A stretch of DNA of 64,000 nt, from NCBI GenBank assembly GCA_004352715.1, contig SCFE01000074.1, positions 1 to 64,000 on the forward strand, given 5' to 3'. Both the position numbers and the translations under genes were made by a program. Every line of letters begins with the position of its first letter. Within the stretch, counting starts at the first letter, position 1. Below, one piece after another: positions 59,401 to 64,000 of this stretch. Source of the stretch: Hofstenia miamia (lineage: Eukaryota; Xenacoelomorpha; Acoela). Under the pieces are notes generated by a model. That model worked only from the letters and a program-made list of their open reading frames with translations, was not told the origin of the DNA and ran no database searches.

Positions 59401-60084
59401 AATTATATTTTACTGGCTTGTAAAAATTCCATTATACAATTATTTATATTAATAGCAATTTATTTAATCACTCCAGTTATTGGGCTAAGGATTTCGCATC
59501 GTAACCTTCTATCTATATATTTCCATAAATAGTTTTCATGGCTTTAAATGATTAGAAATTTAAAGATCTTATTGGGTAGTGCTTGAAATTTTTTGCTTCA
59601 CGTTTTTTAATGTCACCTTTTATCCTTATTCATTCGTTACTTTCATAACTTTGTTTTTAGGCAATATGCTACTTTTGGCAATATATAGAATATTACTAAA
59701 TCAAGGCGATACGTAATGTATTAAACATCGCCTAGTAATAAACGTATTTTTGCAACGCTGGCTTGCAATTCAAAATTTCAACAAAATAACTTATTTTCTA
59801 AGATTTGAGTTTTAGTCCATGTTATTGTTGAAGAAACTTTATGAGCTTGTGATTTTGGTTATATTATGTCTTTATATAATTTTGACATCGAATGTTTAGA
59901 AACTTGAGTACTTTGCAAAAGAGCTGAATGTTGCCTTTTCTATGGTACATAAAAAAATTAATTTGGCTCAGGAGCAGTTGGCATGGGAACATGAACGCTA
60001 TAGTTTTCGAAAAGTTCCTGCCTCAACATTATCCTCTTATGATAATGTCGCTGCATCGCAACGCCGTTCATTGTTTGATCAACA
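43195..60084 (+). CDS. NCLN: Nicalin (BOS complex subunit), nine exons, C-terminus outside window
   Basis: Exons: 43195-43363, 43745-43932, 57088-57229, 57577-57671, 57952-58035, 58082-58185, 58230-58318, 59180-59301, 59900-60084. All introns are GT-AG and all phases match (1,0,1,0,0,2,1,0,2). The protein starts MIQDSLHGIIEG, has a hydrophobic signal-anchor (VLMVFIVLPIFIIM) and then HDFPVFRFQHYELHG. It continues through VLIRLVDLTLESL, LPTIVFVAHYDALGVAP, GTDSNASGVVALLHLAKIF, GKFNYQGSKRFLEEN, VICLDSIGNKGLHLHVSKPP and SMVHKKINLAQEQLAWEHER, all matching animal nicalins in order. Nicalin is an M28/nicastrin-like ER membrane protein that works with NOMO and TMEM147 at the multipass translocon; the family is not known to be proteolytically active. 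I chose the ATG at 43195 over the non-ATG extension to 43183. No stops or frameshifts occur. About 160-170 C-terminal residues were not found by 64000. Confidence 0.93.
44101..46887 (-). mobile_element. piggyBac element 1, decayed
   Basis: The right end on the - strand reads TTAACCCCAATACT, where TTAA (46888-46891) is the piggyBac target site and CCC the terminal start. The left flank is CTAA followed by CCCCGGGCTGACCCC at 44101, a one-base variant of TTAA. The element of about 2.8 kb carries a broken transposase on the - strand. 44140-45080 is non-coding. Confidence 0.7.
45086..46650 (-). pseudogene. piggyBac transposase pseudogene 1
   Basis: From the N-terminus: an acidic segment near 46600-46440, then VLLTNLAPKSVDQQRSCDI (46367-46173), FSGTMSKHHFTFLLFMLSFD with DRWKSDQFVAALTILFNERM and LSNDETLCAIRHQIGFR (46017-45751). 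Next, in broken frames, comes a piece like YTSISITK...NITTVGTLQSNRLG (about 45570-45460). Last is VLSTMRPLMRVTKNDNKQKP, then YYDFTKGDTDVMDMKMAKLS and FYLILDAIHCNALSLLV (45343-45086), matching the G-x-D-x-x-D core of DDE_Tnp_1_7. Frameshifts and stops break it into at least four pieces. These enzymes excise and insert at TTAA without scars. Confidence 0.8.
47040..47320 (+). pseudogene. LINE C-terminal segment, inverted relative to the adjoining RT
   Basis: The + strand encodes LYFHACDLLLFNRLLTRKLD, LDPFDFIKFSNACCTRSDY and KKHRTLHSFFNRACTAANYI, nearly the same as 4385-4600. It ends at a TGA near 47317, and from about 47320 the sequence continues as the antisense strand of a LINE RT. So the C-terminal piece and the RT face opposite ways. 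Confidence 0.65.
47330..48974 (-). pseudogene. LINE endonuclease-RT fragment (copy A)
   Basis: The - strand from 48974 shows an APE endonuclease C-terminal part (LPAPPCLVWFCALSHPDYIF, DISVIPVPAKLSDHSFIHFN with the SDH motif). It continues with a linker (KKPASLPVYLSSLTAHSLNK), and then RT motifs in shifting frames: PDGVPSFVIHETSTLSIHL (48060), LLLKSNQLPSLQVTSYHPIA (47930), DPGCIIFLDISKAFDYLPHS (47740, motif A), RSVFAVLFFLIAINDLPHS (47530, motif B/C) and CLLYVDDTAIFY (47450, YVDD box). Several frameshifts inactivate it. 48540-48950 is nearly identical to 50866-51284. Confidence 0.75.
49087..49105. repeat. CAG repeat (about 6 units)
   Basis: CAG units follow CTTGACAGCTGCTGT. A longer CAG run lies at the equivalent position of the second LINE copy (51418-51444). 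Confidence 0.85.
49330..50154 (-). pseudogene. Gypsy-like integrase (family B), catalytic Asp lost
   Basis: A 274-codon open frame. It begins with MHKIRRELYCKEGYIMKQGK. The HHCC zinc domain is HRAHMGILKTKEYARQFLFW...CNHCKMHQ. The core has DLDIADISNKTFVICVDYFS (first Asp), AKNPFGSMELKEFAHELGF in place of the usual SDNGPxF...EF, and SPRYPQSNGLAEKGVKTFKS (catalytic Glu). The second catalytic Asp is replaced, so strand transfer should be impossible although the frame is open. The words differ from family A, so this is a second Gypsy lineage. The LTRs were not identified. Confidence 0.85.
50282..50690 (-). pseudogene. Gypsy-like RNase H (family B), partial
   Basis: Encodes TVASNFALGACMLQEGKPVA, YAARSMTSCEQNYAQIEKEL, LAITYACDHFHQYTYGRSIT, IETNHKPFESRQ and LQRYPSLKIVCKPGKELLLA. 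This is the Gypsy RNase H, but the first Asp of D-A-S is Val and the T-D-H-K Asp is Asn. The Glu in EKELLAI remains. A stop and a short gap separate it from the integrase at 50154, the normal downstream neighbour. Confidence 0.85.
50840..50866. other. Poly-G run with an N at an element junction
   Basis: GGCGGGG... gives about 17 consecutive G before N at 50865. The Gypsy/unknown sequence lies on the left and the LINE copy B begins exactly on the right (50866). Such a homopolymer next to an ambiguous base suggests a sequencing or assembly join. Confidence 0.7.
50866..51284 (-). pseudogene. LINE endonuclease fragment (copy B)
   Basis: Nearly the same sequence as 48540-48950: LPAPPCLVWFCALSHPDYIF, PVPAKLSDHSFIHFNLSVNS and AYLAAPQYARFNSD. 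It differs by scattered substitutions and a small insertion near 50920 that repeats CAGAAAGTCACT. The endonuclease SDH motif is present. The flanking CTTTAGG..CTTGACATCTCGATAC block near 51370-51417 also matches copy A at 48957-49080 in part. Confidence 0.75.
51369..51809 (-). pseudogene. Possible LINE ORF1 or 5' region with CAG tract
   Basis: Overlapping - strand frames give Ser/Leu/Cys-rich products; the CAG tract (51418-51444) is read as Cys or Ala runs. It precedes the endonuclease of copy B, where the ORF1 or 5' UTR of a LINE would be. No recognised domain. Confidence 0.35.
51418..51444. repeat. CAG repeat (9 units)
   Basis: Uninterrupted CAG units next to CTTGACATCTCGATA. Confidence 0.9.
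52122..53432 (+). mobile_element. Tc1-like element, 1311 bp, complete termini
   Basis: Terminal inverted repeats CAGTACTGGCCAAAAGTTT (52122) and its inverse (AAACTTTTGGCCAGTACTG, ending 53432) are flanked by TA on both sides within AT repeats. TACAGTACTGGCCAAAAGTTT is typical of the Tc1 group. It carries a + strand transposase with a few breaks. Confidence 0.92.
52323..53279 (+). pseudogene. Tc1-like transposase (DD34E-type), broken
   Basis: 52323-52802 encodes the paired-type HTH DNA-binding part: MVNGSEISPTKRAQIHILYV, YNYRAIAVRMCVSVSSVSRS, RKQSGRPKVTTPQTYRLI with the GRPR-like hook, then WHQVMFSDESKIC (first catalytic Asp) and a stop. The frame continues with THDQETKDSTR-like sequence and MIWVALTNARSGLHF (about 52825-52965). 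The third piece (52966-53279) holds IIQEKDGAPCYSAKVVKQW (second Asp), LENWPGNSPNLNVIENCCHH (catalytic Glu about 35 residues on) and a C-terminal helix region. One stop/frameshift near 52800 and another with a deletion of roughly 40 residues near 52965 inactivate it. Confidence 0.88.
53433..53463. repeat. (AT)n microsatellite
   Basis: About 15 TA units directly at the right end of the Tc1 element. A shorter AT run lies at its left end, so the element inserted into a TA repeat. Confidence 0.9.
54101..54642 (+). mobile_element. Mariner element, internally deleted (542 bp)
   Basis: Termini CTTGGTGTGATCGAAAAGG (54101) and, inverted, CTTAGCATGGTCGAAAAGT (ending 54642) are flanked by TA. Inside, 54354-54562 on + encodes PYLPDYNLSDKWIFSDLEAK, FLSGSLSAITKEAFIHQYEK and LLHHLASVQENHG, the C-terminal part of a mariner transposase (PxYSPDLxPSDYxLF...W...C). 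The Asp residues of the SPDLxPSD box are retained in part. The N-terminal two thirds are deleted. It interrupts piggyBac 2. Confidence 0.85.
54940..55526 (+). mobile_element. Mariner-like element, internally deleted (587 bp)
   Basis: Termini CAGGGTGTAACAAAAGTAAC (54940) and, inverted, the same sequence to 55526 are near-perfect inverted repeats of about 28 bases, with TA on both sides. Inside, 55162-55330 encodes a transposase C-terminus: YGRNPHTMDDLKNAITDEIR, KVCRSVRDWICKCIEHDGHH and FEHSLL. It belongs to the same broad group as 2692-3642 but has different termini. It interrupts piggyBac 2. Confidence 0.85.
55843..55862. repeat. (AT)n microsatellite
   Basis: Ten TA units. Confidence 0.85.
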
Positions 60085-60725
60085 GTGAGTTTTTTACGGT
60101 ATCTGAGTCGTTGCACTGAAAATGTTATAATTGCGCACAAGTGGATTTTTTGAGTTATTTATATTCCATTCATTTTTTTTTCAGTTTCATCGATTTAAGG
60201 AATTTATATTAATTCTTTCATGTATCTAATTTTACGTTATGCGAAGAAATCGGTCTAAGGGCTTTTGTCCTGTTTTATACTAACCCTTTGCTAAGTGAAT
60301 AATATTTATTTTACTATTTATTCCTGATATTAGAGTAATGTTGTGAGCCAAAAAAATCTACGTTTGTAATATAGTTTTTATGAAGGTCTTTGAAACTATC
60401 ATGAGCTCGTTATTTTTTGAAAATTTTATTTTAAATTGTATGTATGGGCCAAAAAAATGAAAGAAATTTCTATTCTTGAATTAGATGAATCCAACTGTAT
60501 CTGTAGGCTTTAAATAAATATTTCGAATCCGTGGTCCAAATGGAAATAATATCAATTAATCATTTACGTATAAAGTTTTTTGCAAATTGTATTTAAACAA
60601 AAGATGTTAGCTGTTTCAAACTTTGTAAGTAGTAACCTTGGCAATGATGTCTTGAATGTCCTTTTTCTGAAGGTCATCTAAAGTTCATTAAATAACATGT
60701 TAATGATATAATGAACTCATCTAGT

Positions 60726-61345
60726 AATGGGATCCGGATAGTGAATTGATAATTTCAGATAATTTGACTGCCGGATTCCGGAAAATTTACCGAATATCGG
60801 ATAATATATTTTTCAATTATTACTATGTCAGCCAGAAATATGACTTAAAAAACCAAAATATGACGAAATTTAGCTAAATATTCCCTAAAATATTACCATT
60901 CATTTTTTAAAGTGATCCATTTAAGCAATATATATCGTTTTTCTAATACTTAAAACGGAGACATAAAATAAATACTAAAACTCTAAGTCAATTTTTAAAG
61001 CAACTGCTTCCCTAAATTATAACAGCACATAAATTTCCATGTATTGTGGTTAAGATTTCTGTTATAGGGCAATAGTTTTTTCAACATAGAGAAACATCTC
61101 TCAGCTGCGACCGATGTAGATTTATATTTTCGTAACTTGGCATACAATTCCGATTAAATGTCCATCCCCTTTCCTTCATTAATCGTTATTTGATATAAGC
61201 AATTATTTCTCTGTATCATTTCCAGGCTCAAGGGCGGGAGTAATAACAACATTTGGTGGAATTTCAACTCTGTCAAACATTGAACAACTTTGATTTTTTA
61301 TAATAGGAGCCTTAATTGAAGCAATAAAGATTGTCAATCCTCATG
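60726..61345 (-). pseudogene. hAT transposase C-terminal remnant with CCGGAT-rich end
   Basis: On the - strand at about 61150-61010 the translation reads STSVAAERCFSMLKKLLPYN and RNLNHNTWKFMCCYN. This matches the hAT C-terminal dimerisation region (ATSxxxERxFSxxK...). An upstream piece near 61330-61240 (DRVEIPPNVVITPALEPGND) is in another frame. At 60726-60810, beyond the C-terminus, ATCCGGATA/CCGGATTCCGG motifs repeat, as in hAT subterminal regions. No intact frame remains. Confidence 0.6.
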
Positions 61346-61356
61346 CAGGGGTTCCA

Positions 61357-61508
61357 GGAAATATAAATCCCAAAAATATAAATAACGTTCCCAAAAATAT
61401 AAATAAAGATCCAAAAAAATATAAAAAAATCTCAAAAATATACATAAAGATCTCAAACATATATATAAGAATCCCAAAAATATAGATAAAGATCCCAAAA
61501 ATGTAAAG
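61357..61508. repeat. Minisatellite, about 7 units of 19-22 bp
   Basis: Degenerate tandem copies of AAAGATCCCAAAAATATAAAT, with units diverged by 10-30 percent by eye. Confidence 0.8.
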
Positions 61509-61539
61509 AAAACGCAACAAGACTATATATAAAGTTTAG

Positions 61540-61785
61540 TTATTGGTATTGCTGATTCCAAAAATTGTTTTTCATGTGTACCCGTAGCAGTAATCCATGT
61601 TGTAGGCTTGAACCTGATGAAGAATGCTGATATTTGCTTTCAACAAGTCTGGTGGAAGCTCTGGGTCTGATTGAGTTTAAATCAGCTTTAATTTTAGAAA
61701 AAATATCAGGCGAGTAAGGAGGTAGAAATAGTACTTCTAACGGGTGATCATTAAACACTGAATAACATTTATTAAAGAAATGCAA
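61540..61785 (-). pseudogene. Transposase fragment, IS630/Tc1-mariner superfamily
   Basis: The - strand frame contains DHPLEVLFLPPYSPDIFSKI and KADLNSIRPRASTRLVESKY. LxFLPPYSPD is the third catalytic block of IS630/Tc1-type transposases, but the residues between SPD and the Glu (usually LNPIE) are deleted here. It differs from the adjacent DD37E copy, so it is a separate insertion. Confidence 0.6.
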
Positions 61786-61844
61786 TTAAAGAAAATCAAA
61801 AAAATCTTAATAACATGTAATACAACAGAATATGCTATTGATAA

Positions 61845-62880
61845 CAGCTGCTAATTCCATTTTCATTTGTTTTTCTCAAATTTTTCTTGACATTTACCAC
61901 CATGTCCTGCACAATCTTTTTGTCCACCTTTTTTCATGCAATATTATATCCTTGTTTTCAATGCATCCAAACCATTAGCACTCCAATTGTTTTTATACCC
62001 TAGGTTTTTATCACACTTCAATAGTCTTCAATAGGTCGGAGATGTGGTACACATGGAGGCTTCATATCTTTTGAAACAAAATTAATCTCCATCTCCTCAA
62101 AGGCTGCAATTGTGGCATTGGCGTAGTGATTGGATGCAAGGTCTGGCCAGAATAGATAATTGCCATCATCGTGATGCTCATTGATAAATGGAAGAAGGCG
62201 CTTTTTAATGCAGTCATTGATGTATACTTCTTTAGTTACAGCAAGTCTTGATGGCACAAAATATGGAGATGCTATTCTCTTAGGGCTGATTGCCAACCAC
62301 ACCATTAGCTTGTTCCCAAACTTCTTTTCATATCTGTATTTGACACTATCAGGTGCATCCCCTCCTTGCTTACCATAATAATAGGCATTTCCCTGTAGTT
62401 TTTGATGGGATATGTAAAGTAAGACTCATCGTCCATGACAAAATCAGGTGAATCTGATGTTTGGAAAAAATTTCGATACAATCGCCCAATTCTTAGTCGT
62501 TGAGTGTCTTGCTGAGCCGTGGTAGAGAAAAGAGCTTTTTTAAAATGCCTTTACATCATTTTTATGTAGTATCTTACTGACATAAGATTGAGATAGGTGA
62601 TATTTTCCAGCCATGTCTCGCTGGGAATAGACTTTCTCAGAAATGGCATAAATCACAAGCCTCTTACATTTTGCAGCTCGCATTTTTATTGAAGAACGGC
62701 AGTTTCAGATTGGCGAGATACTTCACCGCTTTCCTTGTACTTGTTGATAAGATTGTAGACTGTTTTTGAATTAATATTCATGTCCCCAAGATATTTGCTA
62801 TTACGTAGGTGCTCTCGCCTGGATGGTTCAAATAATATTGGGCATTCGTTGATGTTGTTCTTTAAGGCTTTTCATTTTCT
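61845..62880 (-). pseudogene. DD37E Tc1/mariner-type transposase pseudogene
   Basis: From 62880: an HTH region in broken frames (YLGDMNINSKTVYNLINKYK, about 62790-62730), then FVMDDESYFTYPIK (first catalytic Asp, about 62445). The open piece 62305-62018 carries MVWLAISPKRIASPYFVPSR, YLFWPDLASNHYANATIAAF (second Asp) and PPCVPHLRPIEDY (Glu). Exactly 37 residues separate this Asp and Glu, so it is a DD37E transposase. The C-terminal helix region (KKVDKKIVQDMVVNVKKNLR) continues in another frame to about 61850. Stops and frameshifts are present throughout; terminal repeats were not found. Confidence 0.85.
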
Positions 62881-63056
62881 CTAAAATTCCATTTATGAGC
62901 AGCGTGATGTAAAAATACTCAAGATACTCAAGTTGGTCACGTGCTCACACGTACAAAATAAAGTTCTTATTTTATTTTTTTAAATTTTATGACAAAACCT
63001 TTACTATTGTAATTTTTTAGTGATCACCCTTGACATTGATAGTGCTTCGATTTTGC

Positions 63057-63310
63057 CGTATAGCAGTTGTTTTATGAAGGGCAATTATACATAATCAATG
63101 TTAGTCTACCGTTAAAGACTCCTTTTCTTTCACATTCTTCGAGAAATTCTCCAAAATCTATGGCACTGTTTCCACCGTCAACAATTTTATACTATTCAAC
63201 TCCAAGTCTTGAGATTATCGTACATGATGAAATGTTCTTTCCTTTTGATGGTTTCAGATGTAATACTGGATCGAAATTTGGTAGCCATAATTTATTGGCG
63301 TATGCAAGTT
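63057..63310 (+). CDS. Possible exon of an unidentified protein
   Basis: After CGTATAG (possible acceptor) the frame reads QLFYEGQLYIINVSLPLKTP, SPKSMALFPPSTILYYSTPS, LEIIVHDEMFFPFDGFRCNT and GSKFGSHNLLAYAS, then a stop. Composition and codon use look more like real protein than the surrounding DNA, and a GT-rich donor (GTATGC) lies at 63299. About 55 bases on, 63365-63430 encodes a hydrophobic segment (VATAEFCILLVILLLLSLW) after TTTTAG, but I could not join the two in phase. It does not match the missing nicalin C-terminus. It could belong to another gene or an element. Confidence 0.3.
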
Positions 63311-63841
63311 AAAACCACTTGCATCAGTATATAAAATTTGACTTTTTTATTCGTTTTCTTTTAGGGGCTGTCTGCTTTACTAAGTTACACATTCCCTGTT
63401 GCGACAGCTGAATTTTGTATTCTCTTGGTAATTCTCTTACTCCTTTCTTTATGGATGATGTCAAAAACTTTCTCTAATTTCATCTTTGTTTTTCATTTTC
63501 GCCCTTTTTTGCAGTAATCACTATATGTTAGTGCGTTTTCAGATAACTCCAAAACTTTCTTTAATGTATAGACACTCCGAAGAGAAATACATGTATTTGT
63601 AGCAGATTCTATCTCTTTGTTGTCTTACCAAGTGTCAACAATCTATTTATATTTCCGAAAATTTCTTCAATAACTGTTTACTCTCTTCTTGCGATCCATA
63701 ACTTTGCACGATATATTTTGTCTTAAGTAGAGTAGTATCAAATAGCTTAACCAATGACGGTTTTCTGTAATTTTTTACTAACCGAAAACAATCAATTAAC
63801 AAAAATGCCAAAAGACCAGTGCCGGGGATTACACGATTATA

Positions 63842-63995
63842 CATGGATGCGACACTGGTTCAAGTTTAGGCCAAATTTAACCAATGAGCGTAAATGGTAC
63901 CGCTTACGTATGAGGAACGAAATTATTATTATCCAATCAAAGTGGCAATTTATGTACTTGATGGCCTAAACTTGATATCAGCGTCGCATCCAGTG
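63842..63995. mobile_element. 154-bp MITE with TA target duplication
   Basis: Left end CATGGATGCGACACTGGTTC and inverted right end CACTGGATGCGACGCTGATA both continue into TCAAGTTTAGGCC, giving inverted repeats of about 33 bases flanked by TA on both sides. The centre is non-coding. TA target and small size suggest a Tc1/mariner-derived MITE. Confidence 0.8.
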
Positions 63996-64000
63996 TATTA

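Noticed and set aside
60085-64000. Search for the remaining nicalin exons
   Set aside because: No segment on + resembled the C-terminal region; the sequence here is transposon remnants, so the exons are presumed beyond the window.

Overview
This is eukaryotic nuclear DNA, very AT-rich, from an invertebrate animal whose phylum I cannot determine. The reasons are a spliced animal-type housekeeping gene with GT-AG introns, AT/ATT microsatellites, scaffold gaps, and a dense mix of metazoan transposons: Tc1/mariner (DD34E-like, DD37E, mariner), piggyBac, hAT-like, LINEs of at least three kinds, and Gypsy-like LTR elements. No operons, CRISPR array or convincing tRNA/rRNA genes were seen.

The one confidently identified host gene is nicalin (NCLN) on the + strand. 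Nine exons from 43195 to 60084 splice in frame with matching phases (1178 nt, about 392 codons). They cover the N-terminal signal-anchor region and the M28/nicastrin-like aminopeptidase fold. The last roughly 160-170 residues, including the C-terminal membrane anchor, were not found and probably lie beyond the window. Its second intron is about 13.2 kb and is full of transposons; the other introns are 0.04 to 1.1 kb. A second possible gene is an unrecognised 316-residue basic, Cys-containing ORF on the - strand at 1563-2513.

Layout. 1-1 kb: paired palindromes and hAT-like motif clusters. 1.6-2.5 kb: unknown ORF. 2.7-3.6 kb: decayed mariner-like element. 4.3-8.9 kb: the 3' end of a LINE, then a nearly full-length broken LINE with a restriction-enzyme-like endonuclease (R4/Dong type) lying inside (ATT)n tracts. 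8.9-17 kb: non-coding DNA with a TIR element at 10.9-12.6 kb and a copy of a second TIR family at 13.4 kb. 17-38 kb: layered remains of Gypsy-like LTR retrotransposons in both orientations, including a 1.2-kb LTR pair, a gag-protease-RT-RNase H pseudogene, a MITE, and a 753-bp miniature LTR element (TRIM-like) that shares its primer-binding site with the larger Gypsy family. 39.4-43.05 kb: a DNA element with GGCGAAGGTGCAGAATAG termini, invaded by an APE-type LINE, ending 144 bp before the nicalin start codon. 43.2-60.1 kb: nicalin, with intron 2 holding piggyBac 1, a rearranged LINE, a Gypsy RNase H/integrase fragment, a duplicate LINE fragment, a Tc1 element, and piggyBac 2 interrupted by two mariner-type insertions. 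60.7-64 kb: hAT remnant, a minisatellite, a DD37E transposase pseudogene, a possible unassigned exon, and a 154-bp MITE.

Almost every transposase and reverse transcriptase has stops, frameshifts or lost catalytic residues, so the window reads as a transposon graveyard around one apparently intact gene. Three of the four long N gaps are flanked by duplicated sequence, which suggests assembly artefacts. All identifications come from reading the sequence by eye; no searches were run.
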